The notes: generated from the letters alone by a model not told the origin. 64,000 nt of DNA from Nitratireductor alexandrii (GCF_004000215.1 NZ_RBVY01000002.1:248001-312000); one strand, 5' to 3'. Shown: positions 46,273 through 54,842, counted from the first letter of the stretch. Program-made: numbers and translations.

Positions 46273-47184
46273 ATGCACAGCAAGGATGGCGGCAAGGACT
46301 GGCTCGAGGCTGAGCTTGCCGACACGCTCGACGAGGATTACGAGCTCGAGCTGTCGGAACCGGCCCTGTCGTTGGAGATCCGCAAGGTCTACAAGAAGGC
46401 CCACCCGGACACGATCGACAGGCAGACCTATTTCCGCGAGCTGATCCGCCTTCAGTCGGAGCTGATCAAGCTGCAGGACTGGGTCGCCCATCACAAGAAG
46501 AAGATCGTGGTGATCTTCGAGGGGCGCGACTCGGCCGGCAAGGGCGGGGTCATCAAACGCATCACCCAGCGGCTCAATCCGCGCATCGCCAGGGTGGTCG
46601 CTCTGCCTGCGCCGACCGAGCGCGAGACCTCGCAATGGTATTTCCAGCGCTACGTCCCGCATCTTCCGGCGGGCGGCGAGATCGTCCTGTTCGACCGCTC
46701 CTGGTACAATCGCGCCGGCGTCGAACGGGTGATGGGCTTCGCCACGCCCGACCAGGTCGAGGAATTTTTCCGCGACGTGCCGGAGTTCGAACGCATGTTG
46801 GTGCGTTCGGGTATCTTGCTAGTGAAATATTGGTTCTCGATCACCGACGAGGAGCAGCAGATGCGCTTTCTGATGCGCATCCACGATCCGATGAAACAGT
46901 GGAAACTCTCGCCGATGGACCTGCAAAGCCGGGTGCGCTGGGAAGGCTACACCAAAGCCAAGGAGGAGATGTTCGCCCGTACCAACATCTCCGAGGCGCC
47001 GTGGTACATCGTGGAGGGCAACGACAAGAAGCGTGCGCGGCTGAATTGCATCGACCACCTGCTCAACCAGGTGCCCTACGAGCCGATCCCGCACGAGGAG
47101 ATCGCCTTGCCGGAGCGTGTCTTCAATCCCAATTATGAGCGCAAAGTGCTGCCGCCCGAACTCTACGTGCCGCAGAAATACTGA
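46273..47184 (+). CDS. ppk2: Polyphosphate kinase 2
   Basis: 303 residues. Walker A is EGRDSAGKGG (83-92), the lid/Walker B motif is FDRSWYNR (140-147), and the sequence WYIVEGNDKKRARLNCIDHLL marks one-domain class I PPK2. It uses polyphosphate to phosphorylate nucleoside diphosphates (ADP/GDP). Start: ATG 46273 with GAGGG RBS five to six bases before it; ATGs at 46252 and 46195 are in frame but less well placed. It follows the ligase but is separated by 111 bases. Confidence 0.94.
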   Translation: MHSKDGGKDWLEAELADTLDEDYELELSEPALSLEIRKVYKKAHPDTIDRQTYFRELIRLQSELIKLQDWVAHHKKKIVVIFEGRDSAGKGGVIKRITQRLNPRIARVVALPAPTERETSQWYFQRYVPHLPAGGEIVLFDRSWYNRAGVERVMGFATPDQVEEFFRDVPEFERMLVRSGILLVKYWFSITDEEQQMRFLMRIHDPMKQWKLSPMDLQSRVRWEGYTKAKEEMFARTNISEAPWYIVEGNDKKRARLNCIDHLLNQVPYEPIPHEEIALPERVFNPNYERKVLPPELYVPQKY

Positions 47185-47192
47185 AACGCTAG

Positions 47193-47211
47193 CCCGGCCG
47201 CTCAGGCCGGG
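47193..47211. terminator. Hairpin between convergent ppk2 and DMT transporter
   Basis: CCCGGCC (47193-47199) pairs with GGCCGGG (47205-47211), 5-base loop, 8 bases after the ppk2 stop and overlapping the DMT stop region. There is no T tract on either side. Confidence 0.4.
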
Positions 47212-48101
47212 TGACGCACCGCCAGAGCGGCGCGCCGGCGCCGGCCGTCGTGCAATTGCCACAGCGAATGCGCGATCAGCGTGACGACCAGGATCGCGCC
47301 GCCGGTTATCGAGGCCGCCGTCGGCACCTCGGCGAAGATCATCCACACCCAGACCGGCGCCAGCACCGTCTCCAGCAGATAGAACATCGCCACTTCCGGA
47401 CCGGAAATATATTTCGGGCCGGTCGCCAGGCAGAAAAACGAGATCGGCATGATGACGGCGCCGTTGAACAGGATCCACCACGGCGCCTCGACCCGGTAGC
47501 CGGTCTTGGCGACCATGAGGAGCGAAATCACGAACGGCAGCGACACCGCCACCAGCGCGGTAAAGCCCATATCCTTGCCGGTCGCCCGCGAGATCGTAAT
47601 CGCGGTGGCCAGCATGAAGGCCGAGGCGAGCGCAAACAGGTCGCCGACCAGGTTGCCGGTGCCGATGCCGTCATAGACGATGATCAGCATGCCAACCAGC
47701 ATCAGCGCCATGGCGATCAGTGTCGCCGGGCGCGGGCGCTCCTTCAAAAACAGCCACGACAGCAGCGCGGCGAACATAGTGTTGAAGGCGAGCAGGAAGA
47801 CCAGATCGGCGGTCGTGGTGTTGTAGACGGCCATGATGAAGGTCACCGAGGAGGCCGCGTAGAGTGCGGCCACCATCAGCCCGGCGCGACCGGGAATCAG
47901 CGCCGGGGCGTTGCCGCGCAGCAACCGCCAGGCCAGCCAGATGGTGAGCGCGGCGACGACGGTAGTGCCGCTGCGCAGCATCAGGATCGACCAAGGGTCG
48001 CCGTCGGCGAGACGGATCAGCGGTATGTCGATGGTCAGCGTCATGCCGCCGATCGCCGTGATCAAAAGGCCCTTGGTGTGGTGGCTGGTGGAAGCGGTCA
48101 T
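47202..48101 (-). CDS. DMT-superfamily (EamA) transporter
   Basis: 299 residues, ten membrane helices in two EamA repeats (about 10-140 and 155-285); the second repeat contains ALVAVSLPFVISLLM and ends GPKYISGPEVAMFYLLETVLAPVWVWMIFAEVP, the typical helix 9-10 signature. Likely exports an amino acid or metabolite across the inner membrane. Alone on its strand, convergent with ppk2. Confidence 0.85.
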   Translation of the reverse strand: MTASTSHHTKGLLITAIGGMTLTIDIPLIRLADGDPWSILMLRSGTTVVAALTIWLAWRLLRGNAPALIPGRAGLMVAALYAASSVTFIMAVYNTTTADLVFLLAFNTMFAALLSWLFLKERPRPATLIAMALMLVGMLIIVYDGIGTGNLVGDLFALASAFMLATAITISRATGKDMGFTALVAVSLPFVISLLMVAKTGYRVEAPWWILFNGAVIMPISFFCLATGPKYISGPEVAMFYLLETVLAPVWVWMIFAEVPTAASITGGAILVVTLIAHSLWQLHDGRRRRAALAVRHPA

Positions 48102-48260
48102 GGCAGGGGCGGCTGATCCGATTGAAAACAGTTCGATTTGCGGAGAGCTTAGCCCGGTTTGGCCAGCGCACTACCCGGCCGGGCGCGACAAGTGTTTCAG
48201 TGTTTTGCCTTGCACAATGCCGGTTCCGTTGCAGCAAGCCGCAACGTCGTGTCCTGCCCG

Positions 48261-49019
48261 TCAGGTGGAGGCGCCGTCGTAGCGTTCCCACCCTTTTGGA
48301 CCGAGATGCTCCTGCGGCTGGTAGCGTATTTTGTAATCCATCTTCGACGAGCCGTGCACCCAGTAGCCGAGATAGACATGCGGCAGGCCGGCCGTGCGCG
48401 CCCGCGCGATGTGGTCGAGGATCATGTAGGTGCCGAGCGAGCGCTCTTCCTGGCTCGGATCGTAGAAGGAATAGACCATCGACAATCCGTCGGCCATCGT
48501 GTCGGACAGCGCCACGGCGATCAGTTCCCCCTGGCCGGTGCCGGTGATGAAGCTGTCAGGGCCGCGGCGGCGATATTCGATGATCTTGGTCTCGACATGG
48601 GTGTCCTCGACCATCATGGCGTAGTCGAGCACGGTCATGTCCGACATGCCGCCCTTGCGGTGGCGGGCATCAAGATAGGCGCGAAACAGTGAATATTGTT
48701 CGGTGGTCGGTTCCGCGTCGTGCACCGCGCCGATCAGGTCGGCGTTTTTGTGCATGACCCGTTTCATGTTCTTCGACGGGCGGAACTCCTCGGCCAGGAT
48801 GCGTACCGACACGCAGGCCCGGCAGGTTTCGCAGGCAGGCCGGTAGGCGATGTTCTGAGAGCGGCGAAACCCGCCTTGCGTAAGCAGGTCGTTGAGTTCG
48901 GGCGCTTTCTCGCCGACCAGATGCGTGAACACTTTGCGCTCGAACTGCCCGTCAATATAGGGGCAGGGCGAAGGCGCTGTCAGGAAGAACTGCGGCGACT
49001 GGGTCGGATGCTGCGTCAT
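48261..49019 (-). CDS. bpt: Aspartate/glutamate leucyltransferase (ATE/Bpt family)
   Basis: 252 residues. The N-terminal ATE domain has Cys19 (SPCPYIDGQ) and the Cys63-x2-Cys66-x2-Cys69 cluster ([13 protein letters not shown]); the C-terminal GNAT-like domain includes [14 protein letters not shown] and [15 protein letters not shown]. It adds Leu from Leu-tRNA to proteins with N-terminal Asp or Glu, marking them for ClpAP. The start at 49019 is preferred over 49046 because it gives the family N-terminus [14 protein letters not shown]. Confidence 0.93.
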   Translation of the reverse strand: MTQHPTQSPQFFLTAPSPCPYIDGQFERKVFTHLVGEKAPELNDLLTQGGFRRSQNIAYRPACETCRACVSVRILAEEFRPSKNMKRVMHKNADLIGAVHDAEPTTEQYSLFRAYLDARHRKGGMSDMTVLDYAMMVEDTHVETKIIEYRRRGPDSFITGTGQGELIAVALSDTMADGLSMVYSFYDPSQEERSLGTYMILDHIARARTAGLPHVYLGYWVHGSSKMDYKIRYQPQEHLGPKGWERYDGAST

Positions 49020-49157
49020 GGTTTCCGATATCTGCGGACAATCCATAGCTTGGACGGCGCGCGCAAAACGTCAACCTTTTCTTGGACTTTGCCAAGGCCA
49101 AATGTCATCAGAAAAATTGAACCGAGCCTGCATGCGGCACAACCGGCCGACAGGCCG

Positions 49158-49628
49158 CTAACGCTCGGCGCGTGTCACCACAGTGCCCAGCAGCAGGTCG
49201 TGCAGCGTACGCTTGCGGTCGGCAAACAACGAGACCAGCAGTATCAGGGGCGTCAGGATCGCGTTGCCGGCCCAAAAAAGCACGGTGTGAACCACTGCCA
49301 GGAGACCGTCGACGGGGCGTTCGTCGAGCCGGTCCAGGCGCAGGCCCATCAACTGCATGCCGGGCGTGGCCTGTTTCGCGCCGCCGAGCGTGCTCCAGAT
49401 ATAGATCAGCGCCACGATCGGGCCAAGAACGCCGAACAGCGCCCAGCCCAGGCCGAGCGTCAAGACGCCGAGCAGGAGCACCAGGACCGCGAAGGGGATC
49501 ACAAGCAAGCCGATGAACAGATAGTCGAGCAGGAAGGCAAAGACCCGGCGTGTGCGCACGCCCTCATAGACGCGCCAGTCGTCAAGCCGCGAAGCCAAAA
49601 TATCGCCGTCGAGAATATTGTCGCTCAT
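49158..49628 (-). CDS. RDD-family membrane protein
   Basis: 156 residues with three hydrophobic segments. The RDD signature is seen as VRTRRVFAFLLDYLFIGLLV (Arg and Asp in the first helix), followed by LGLGWALFGVLGPIVALIYIWSTLGGAKQATPGMQLMGLRL and a final helix. Function unknown; some RDD proteins affect ion homeostasis. Upstream of bpt on the same strand, 138 bases away. Confidence 0.85.
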   Translation of the reverse strand: MSDNILDGDILASRLDDWRVYEGVRTRRVFAFLLDYLFIGLLVIPFAVLVLLLGVLTLGLGWALFGVLGPIVALIYIWSTLGGAKQATPGMQLMGLRLDRLDERPVDGLLAVVHTVLFWAGNAILTPLILLVSLFADRKRTLHDLLLGTVVTRAER

Positions 49629-49718
49629 CCTGTCCTTTCCTGGGCTGCGGTTCGCGCGCCACCCGTCGAAGATGGGGATCGTCCGGCCGAAATCAAGAAT
49701 TGCGAAGGGCTGCCGCCG

Positions 49719-50075
49719 TCACGCCGCGCCGCGCGGCCTGCGTAGGGCCGAGCCGGCGACGCCCAGCCAGCCGAGGATCATCAGCGTTCCGCCCGCCGGC
49801 GCGGCCATTGCGAAAAGCCTGGTGTCGGCAAAGTGCCGCATCAGCAGGTCGCCGGCGAACAGCAGGACGCCGGCAAGCAGAACCAGTCCGGCCGCGTGAG
49901 CCAGGCGTTCGCATGACAGGAGCCCGAGCGTCAGCAGGGCAGGGGCGTGAAAAAGCAGGAATTGCGCCGCGGTCGCCACATTGCCGCCGCCGGCATGCGC
50001 GGCCACCGCCGACAGCGCCACGCCCGCGGCGCCGATCAGTCCCGCGGCCAGGATGAGCAGACGCGCCGCGCTCAT
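49719..50075 (-). CDS. DUF423 small membrane protein
   Basis: 118 residues, four helices. ILAAGLIGAAGVALSAVAAHA, FLLFHAPALLTLGLL, GVLLFAGDLLMR and APAGGTLMILGWLGVAGSAL are the four conserved DUF423 segments (YgdD/YwdK-like). Function unknown. It lies just downstream of the stranded original 3' end of hemB, so it was probably the next gene in the hemB direction before the insertion. Confidence 0.85.
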   Translation of the reverse strand: MSAARLLILAAGLIGAAGVALSAVAAHAGGGNVATAAQFLLFHAPALLTLGLLSCERLAHAAGLVLLAGVLLFAGDLLMRHFADTRLFAMAAPAGGTLMILGWLGVAGSALRRPRGAA

Positions 50076-50127
50076 CGGGGCGCGCCTCGTCGCATCGCAG
50101 CGTCTGACGAAAACCCTGTCGCCGCCA

Positions 50128-50216
50128 TCATCTTTCCGAAAGCACCCGCGCCACCTGCGGCGCGAAATAGGTCAGGATGCCGTCGCAGCCGGCGCGCTTC
50201 AGGCACAGCAGCGATT
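50128..50216 (-). pseudogene. Original 3' end of hemB, separated from the gene by the insertion
   Basis: Reads SLLCLKRAGCDGILTYFAPQVAR then VLSER and stop (50128-50130) on the minus strand. Its first 72 bases (50145-50216) duplicate the intact hemB 3' region exactly; the following codons differ from those of the live gene. It is the left-hand relic of hemB at the insertion boundary. Confidence 0.85.
50145..50216. repeat. 72-bp direct repeat, left copy (hemB 3' end)
   Basis: Identical base for base to 51401-51472, both in the same orientation, beginning CCCGCGCCACC and ending CAGCAGCGATT. Sequence outside the repeat differs at once on both sides. Together the copies bracket the restriction-like gene. 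Confidence 0.95.
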
Positions 50217-51400
50217 GTGAGTTCTTCAAAGTCATCCGACGTTGGCCTTCTTGTGACGGTGGCTTGCGTAAGGAACATTTTTGACCAATCCTCAGTTGCT
50301 GAATATTTTGGAGGAAGAAATGAGCGTTGAAGACAGGCTTCGCGTGCTGGCTGACCGCATAAAAATTCACTCGAATACAATGCTCACCGAGGAGGCAGTC
50401 AAGACAGCGGTGATTTTGCCATTTTTAGCGGCACTCGACTACGACGTATTCAATCCAGGTGAGGTCATACCTGAATTCTGCGCCGATGCTGTAGGGAAAA
50501 AGGGTGAGAAGGTCGATTACGCCATTAAGATAGAAGACGAGATTCGTATCCTTATCGAATGCAAACCGATCAGCGTTTCGCTGGAAAAGGCGCATCTGGC
50601 ACAACTCTATCGGTATTTTTCGGTCACGAACGCAAAATTCGCTATCTTGACCAATGGTCGCACTTTCCACTTTCACACCGATCTGGTGGCGCCAAACAGG
50701 CTGGACGAAAAGCCTTTTTTGACGTTCGACTTGTCAGATATCCATGGTCCGCTGATGGGAGAACTCAAGAAGTTCGCCAAAAATGAGTTCGATGTAGACG
50801 GCATTCTACAGGCCGCTCAACGGTTGAAATATACGTCCGCAATAAAGAGGGAATTGTCCAATATTATGGAGAATCCGCCAGAGGAATTGGTCAGGATGGT
50901 GACATCTGATCTCTATCAAGGGCGGTTTACTAGTCAGGTAAGGGAGAAATTTACTCCCATGGTCAAATCGGCGTTCCGTGATGTAATCAGGGAGGCTGTC
51001 CAGTCGCGCTTGTCGTCTGCGCTTGCAGAAACGGAATCTATTGAGGTTTCGGATGATGCGCACGAGGGAGAGATTGTAACAACAGAAGAAGAGATCGAGG
51101 GCTTCATGATCGTGAGGGCGTTGGTGAGGGATTTGATAAAGCCTTCGCGTGTAACAATGAGAGATCAGAAAAGTTACTGCGGAATTCTTGTTGATGACAA
51201 CAATAGAAAACCGTTAACGCGCCTCCATTTTAATAGATCCGTGAAATATATTGGGCTTTTCGATGGAGAAAAGGAAGATCGCGTTAAGATTGAATCCCTT
51301 GACGATATCTATGAACACGCGGATCGTTTGCGGAGTACAGCCGCAGTATACCAAAATGGATAACCGGGAGACGGAAGTGGTGCAGGTCAGCCTTTGAGAG
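50217..51400. mobile_element. 1.2-kb AT-rich islet inserted at the 3' end of hemB
   Basis: Lies exactly between the two 72-bp repeats. GC content is visibly lower than the surroundings (two sampled 60-base lines give 42% and 50% against well over 60% nearby). It carries one gene on the plus strand, no integrase, transposase or tRNA, and supplies 14 bases that end the current hemB reading frame. Confidence 0.8.
50320..51363 (+). CDS. Orphan restriction-endonuclease-like protein (HsdR N-terminal / predicted type IV type)
   Basis: 347 residues. The N-terminal PD-(D/E)xK nuclease core shows Glu25 (TEEAVKTAVILPFLAALDYD), Asp66 (KVDYAI), Glu80-x-Lys82 (ILIECKP) and Gln95 in AHLAQLYRY, the arrangement of HsdR_N domains. 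The rest (about 150-347) is helical, then a small alpha/beta region with GFMIVRALVRDL. There is no helicase or methyltransferase domain. Start: ATG 50320 with RBS GGAGGA (50310-50315); the in-frame TTG at 50281 is less likely. Base composition marks it as foreign. A defence role is inferred, not shown. Confidence 0.78.
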   Translation: MSVEDRLRVLADRIKIHSNTMLTEEAVKTAVILPFLAALDYDVFNPGEVIPEFCADAVGKKGEKVDYAIKIEDEIRILIECKPISVSLEKAHLAQLYRYFSVTNAKFAILTNGRTFHFHTDLVAPNRLDEKPFLTFDLSDIHGPLMGELKKFAKNEFDVDGILQAAQRLKYTSAIKRELSNIMENPPEELVRMVTSDLYQGRFTSQVREKFTPMVKSAFRDVIREAVQSRLSSALAETESIEVSDDAHEGEIVTTEEEIEGFMIVRALVRDLIKPSRVTMRDQKSYCGILVDDNNRKPLTRLHFNRSVKYIGLFDGEKEDRVKIESLDDIYEHADRLRSTAAVYQNG

Positions 51401-52418
51401 CCCGCGCCACCTGCGGCGCGAAATAGGTCAGGATGCCGTCGCAGCCGGCGCGCTTCAGGCACAGCAGCGATTCCATCATCGCGCGGTCTTCGTCGATCCA
51501 GCCATTGGCGCCCGCCGCCTTGATCATCGCGTATTCACCCGACACCTGGTAGGCGAAGGTGGGCATGGCGAACGCCTCCTTCAGCCTGCGGACGATGTCG
51601 AGATAGGGCAGGCCGGGCTTGACCATGATCATGTCGGCGCCTTCGGCGAGGTCCTGCTCGGCTTCGCGCACCGCCTCGTCGGAATTGGCGTGATCGAGAT
51701 AATAGGTCTGCTTGTCGCCCTTGAGCAGGCCGGCCGTGCCAACCGCCTCGCGATAGGGGCCGTAGAAGGACGAGGCGAACTTGGTCGCGTAGGACATGAT
51801 CGCCACGTCCTGGAAGCCGTTGGCGTCGAGCGCGTCGCGCACTGCGCCGATGCGCCCGTCCATCATGTCCGACGGCGCGATCACATCGGCGCCGCTTGCT
51901 GCCTGCAGCACGGCCGCCTCGGCGATCTGCGCCACCGATTCGTCATTGACGATGATGCCCTCGCGCAGGATGCCGTCGTGGCCATGGTCGGTGAACGGGT
52001 CCAGCGCGGCGTCGGTGATGATCCCGATTTCCGGCACGGCCTGTTTGATCGCCCGGCTCGCCTTGTTGAGGATGTTGTCGGCGTCGAGGATGTGCGAGCC
52101 GGTCCGGTCGCGCCGGTCGCGCTCGATATTGGGGAAGGTGGCGACCGCTGGGATGCCGAGTTTCGCGGCTTCCTCGACCTGGGCGACCGCCAGGTCGAGC
52201 GTCATGCGGTAGACGCCGGGCATGGCGGCGATTTCCTCGCGTCGGTTCTCGCCCTCGATGACGAAGATCGGCCAGATCAAATCGTCGACCGTCAAGCGGT
52301 TCTCGCGCACCATGCGGCGCGACCAGTCTGTCTTGCGCAGGCGCCGCAGGCGCCGGCTTGCAGTGATCTCGTCGACGCTGCGTGCGCCGTTCTTGGTGTC
52401 GCGAAACATGCGGTTCAT
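51387..52418 (-). CDS. hemB: Porphobilinogen synthase (5-aminolevulinate dehydratase)
   Basis: 343 residues. The active-site lysines are in MSYATKFASSFYGPYREA and MIMVKPGLPYLDIV; the metal site reads ALDPFTDHGHDGIL, Asp-rich instead of Cys-rich, which indicates a Mg-dependent rather than Zn-dependent enzyme. It condenses two aminolevulinates to porphobilinogen in heme and cobalamin synthesis. Start 52418 has a GGAG RBS; upstream in-frame codons are not family-like. Its last four residues (ALKG) come from the inserted islet; the original end (VLSER) is at 50128-50144. Confidence 0.95.
   Translation of the reverse strand: MNRMFRDTKNGARSVDEITASRRLRRLRKTDWSRRMVRENRLTVDDLIWPIFVIEGENRREEIAAMPGVYRMTLDLAVAQVEEAAKLGIPAVATFPNIERDRRDRTGSHILDADNILNKASRAIKQAVPEIGIITDAALDPFTDHGHDGILREGIIVNDESVAQIAEAAVLQAASGADVIAPSDMMDGRIGAVRDALDANGFQDVAIMSYATKFASSFYGPYREAVGTAGLLKGDKQTYYLDHANSDEAVREAEQDLAEGADMIMVKPGLPYLDIVRRLKEAFAMPTFAYQVSGEYAMIKAAGANGWIDEDRAMMESLLCLKRAGCDGILTYFAPQVARALKG
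51401..51472. repeat. 72-bp direct repeat, right copy (within live hemB)
   Basis: Identical to 50145-50216. Here the repeat is still coding, giving residues of the HemB C-terminal helix and strand up to VAR. Confidence 0.95.
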
Positions 52419-52628
52419 GGCGCACTCCATGGCGGGGGGCGATTTCCGGGCGAGGGATAGCATGGGTGCGGCGGCGCACAAAGCCGCTTTAGGGCCGTCG
52501 ATGACGGCTTTGGCGCCGGCGAGATTGACGCCGGCGCGGCCGCCGCATAAGCCTCGGCATCGGGCGAGGTGTGCCGGATCGAGTGGTGCGACGACCTGGC
52601 CGCGCAGACGACGCGAGGGACGACCGGC

Positions 52629-53672
52629 ATGGATTTCGGCGGTGGCGAGGAGATACGTTTCGAAAAGCTTGGTGCGGCCGGGGTGGTGACGCTGACGCGC
52701 CCCAAGGCGCTCAACGCCGTCACCCACGCCATGGTGCTTGCGCTGACAAGAGCGCTCGCCGCCTGGGCAGACGATCCTGAGATCGCGCTGATCGTCATCA
52801 AGGCCGAGGGCAGGGCCTTTTCCGCCGGCGGCGATATCTTGCACATCTACGAGGCCGGACGCGCCGGCTATCCGCCGCTCGATTTCTTCGCCGACGAATA
52901 CCGTCTCAACCTCGCCATCGCGCGCTTCCCTAAACCCTATGTCGCCCTGGTCGACGGTATCGCTATGGGCGGTGGCGTCGGTGTGTCGTTCCATGGCACC
53001 CACAGGCTGATGAGCGAGAACGCCGTCTTCGCCATGCCCGAAGTCGGCATCGGTTTTTTCCCGGATGTCGGCGGCAGCTACATCCTGCCGCGGCTGAAAG
53101 ACCGCTTCGGCCTCTATCTCGGTCTGACCGGCGCCCGCATCCGCCAGGGCGATGCGCTGTGGAGCGGGCTTGCGAGCCATGCCGTCAGACACGCCGATCT
53201 GGAGGCGATCCTGGCCGCGCTCGCAGAAAGCGGTGATGCCGACGCGGTTACCGCGCGCTACGCGCAGACGGTGCCGGGCGAGACCGCGGCCGATGCGGTG
53301 GCCGCGATTGCCCGCCATTTCGCGCCGGACGATTTCGACCAAACCCTGACGTCACTGCGCCGCGACGCCGAGGCCGGCGAGGATTTCGCCGTCGCGACGC
53401 TGGAGACGTTTTCCAAGCGTTCGCCCACCAGCCTGCGCGTTGCCCATCGCCAGATCACACAGGGCGCGACCATGGACATGGCAGCCTGTATGCGCATGGA
53501 GTTTCGCATCGTCAGCCGCATGTTGACGGGGCACGATTTCTACGAGGGCATTCGCGCGGCCATTATCGACAAGGGCGCCACGCCGGTGTGGCAGCCGGCG
53601 ACACTCGAGGCGGTGACGCCGGACGTCGTGGACGCCTATTTCGCACCACTTGAGCGGGACCTGGAGTTGTGA
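52629..53672 (+). CDS. Enoyl-CoA hydratase/isomerase family protein, 3-hydroxyisobutyryl-CoA hydrolase-like
   Basis: 347 residues, crotonase fold with the long C-terminal extension of 3-hydroxyisobutyryl-CoA hydrolases. The oxyanion hole comes from GRAFSAGGDI (61-70) and GIAMGGGVGVS (110-120); catalytic Glu138 and Asp146 lie in MPEVGIGFFPDVGG, matching HIBCH Glu169/Asp177. It would hydrolyse 3-hydroxyisobutyryl-CoA in valine breakdown. Start 52629 has a GAGGGA RBS. Its stop overlaps the next start as GTGA. Confidence 0.87.
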   Translation: MDFGGGEEIRFEKLGAAGVVTLTRPKALNAVTHAMVLALTRALAAWADDPEIALIVIKAEGRAFSAGGDILHIYEAGRAGYPPLDFFADEYRLNLAIARFPKPYVALVDGIAMGGGVGVSFHGTHRLMSENAVFAMPEVGIGFFPDVGGSYILPRLKDRFGLYLGLTGARIRQGDALWSGLASHAVRHADLEAILAALAESGDADAVTARYAQTVPGETAADAVAAIARHFAPDDFDQTLTSLRRDAEAGEDFAVATLETFSKRSPTSLRVAHRQITQGATMDMAACMRMEFRIVSRMLTGHDFYEGIRAAIIDKGATPVWQPATLEAVTPDVVDAYFAPLERDLEL

Positions 53673-54094
53673 GCGAGGACGGCGTCGATGTCGCCGCCTG
53701 GCGGCCGGGACTGGTCGAGGCGGCGTTTCCCTGGTTCCTGCGCATCGTCGCCGCCTACAGCCTGATGTTCGGGGTCGCGTACTGGGTCCGGCTGATCGGC
53801 TATTATGACGGCCCGCTCTGGCGCTTCGACACCATGTCGGTGGAATGGCAGGTCGCCTCGGTGTCGCTGTCGGTGCTTTTTCCGTTCGCCGGCATCGGCC
53901 TGTGGATGACGGCCTCCTGGGGGCCGGTGATCTGGTTCCTGTGCGCGGCGATGGAGACGACGATGTATTGGGGTTTTCCCGACATGTTCGGCCATCGACC
54001 GCTGATAGCCGTGTCGCACCTGCTCGTTGCGTTGATTTACATTGCCTTCCGCGTCGGCATCGCGCTGCAGCGCCGCAACGCTCGAATTGATTGA
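53669..54094 (+). CDS. Small four-helix membrane protein (DUF6163-like)
   Basis: 141 residues from a GTG start overlapping the upstream stop (53669-53672). Four hydrophobic helices are visible (WFLRIVAAYSLMFGVAYWV, VASVSLSVLFPFAGIGLWM, WGPVIWFLCAAMETTMYW, AVSHLLVALIYIAFRVGIA). It occurs beside ldtR in Hyphomicrobiales; function unknown. Confidence 0.75.
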   Translation: MSEDGVDVAAWRPGLVEAAFPWFLRIVAAYSLMFGVAYWVRLIGYYDGPLWRFDTMSVEWQVASVSLSVLFPFAGIGLWMTASWGPVIWFLCAAMETTMYWGFPDMFGHRPLIAVSHLLVALIYIAFRVGIALQRRNARID

Positions 54095-54261
54095 AAATTG
54101 TGCCGCGCGGATTGGGAGAAAATTAACGCATCTTTTGATCTCCGGTCCGTAATCGCTTGTTAAGGCTGAGGTTTAAGTCGAATTTTATTCGTCTGCGCTA
54201 GGGTCGGCGCCAAGGTGAAAACAAAAACAATCACCGGGCGTCAAACAAGAGGCAAAAGACG

Positions 54262-54777
54262 ATGAACAAGTCACGACAGGCCCCGCAGGCCGTCCCGACC
54301 GAGGGCGAGGGACCCGAAGCGATCCGCACGCTCTATCTGGAATCGCTGCAGCTGGTGGAGCGTCTTCATCGCCGCCTGCTCGATGTGATCAAGGACGAGT
54401 TCGAGCGTAACGGCCGCTCCGACATCAACGCGATCCAGGCGCTGCTGCTGTTTAATATCGGCAATGCGGAGTTGACGGCGGGCGAGCTGCGCTCGCGCGG
54501 CTACTATCTCGGCTCGAACGTGTCCTACAATCTGAAGAAGCTGGTCGATCTCGGTTTCATCAACCATCAGCGCTCGCGGGTCGACCGCCGCTCGGTGCGG
54601 GTCAGCCTGACGGCGAAGGGCCAGGAGATCGCCGAGGTGGTCGGCAATCTCTACAATCGCCATATCGGCTCGATCGAGCAGGTCGGCGGTATCAATATCG
54701 AGGAATTCCGCCAGATGAATCGCGCCCTGCAGCGACTGGACCGGTTCTGGAACGACACCATCGCCTATCGGATGTAG
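54262..54777 (+). CDS. ldtR: MarR-family transcriptional regulator LdtR
   Basis: 171 residues. The winged-helix core reads DINAIQALLLFNIGNAELTAGELRSRGYYLGSNVSYNLKKLVDLGFINHQRSRVDRRSVRVSLT, with flanking dimerisation helices (TLYLESLQLVERLHRRLLDVI and EFRQMNRALQRLDRFWND). This is the LdtR type known from Liberibacter and rhizobia, which activates the adjacent L,D-transpeptidase gene and responds to osmotic stress. It has its own terminator (54808-54842), so ldtP is transcribed from the 54843-55046 region. Confidence 0.92.
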   Translation: MNKSRQAPQAVPTEGEGPEAIRTLYLESLQLVERLHRRLLDVIKDEFERNGRSDINAIQALLLFNIGNAELTAGELRSRGYYLGSNVSYNLKKLVDLGFINHQRSRVDRRSVRVSLTAKGQEIAEVVGNLYNRHIGSIEQVGGINIEEFRQMNRALQRLDRFWNDTIAYRM

Positions 54778-54807
54778 TCGCTCTTCGCCTCGGTTTGGAT
54801 ATGTCGA

Positions 54808-54842
54808 ACGGGTCGGTGCCGGGCGCCGGCCCGTCGTCTTTT
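54808..54842 (+). terminator. Rho-independent terminator of ldtR
   Basis: An 11-bp stem (54808-54818 with 54824-54834, including two G-T wobbles), 5-base loop, then TTTT at 54839-54842. Confidence 0.6.

Noticed and set aside
50281-50309. TTGACC-N17-TATTTT promoter-like pair before the restriction-like gene
   Set aside because: A transcript from it would start near 50316, after the well-placed RBS at 50310-50315, so it cannot serve the ATG at 50320.
50128-50370. 80-codon minus-strand open frame running from the islet into the hemB relic
   Set aside because: It joins antisense of the restriction-like gene start to the hemB fragment; only the fragment is meaningful.
54158-54179. CtrA-like TTAA...TTAA pair upstream of ldtR
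   Set aside because: The spacing is 9 bases, not the 7 required for a CtrA box.
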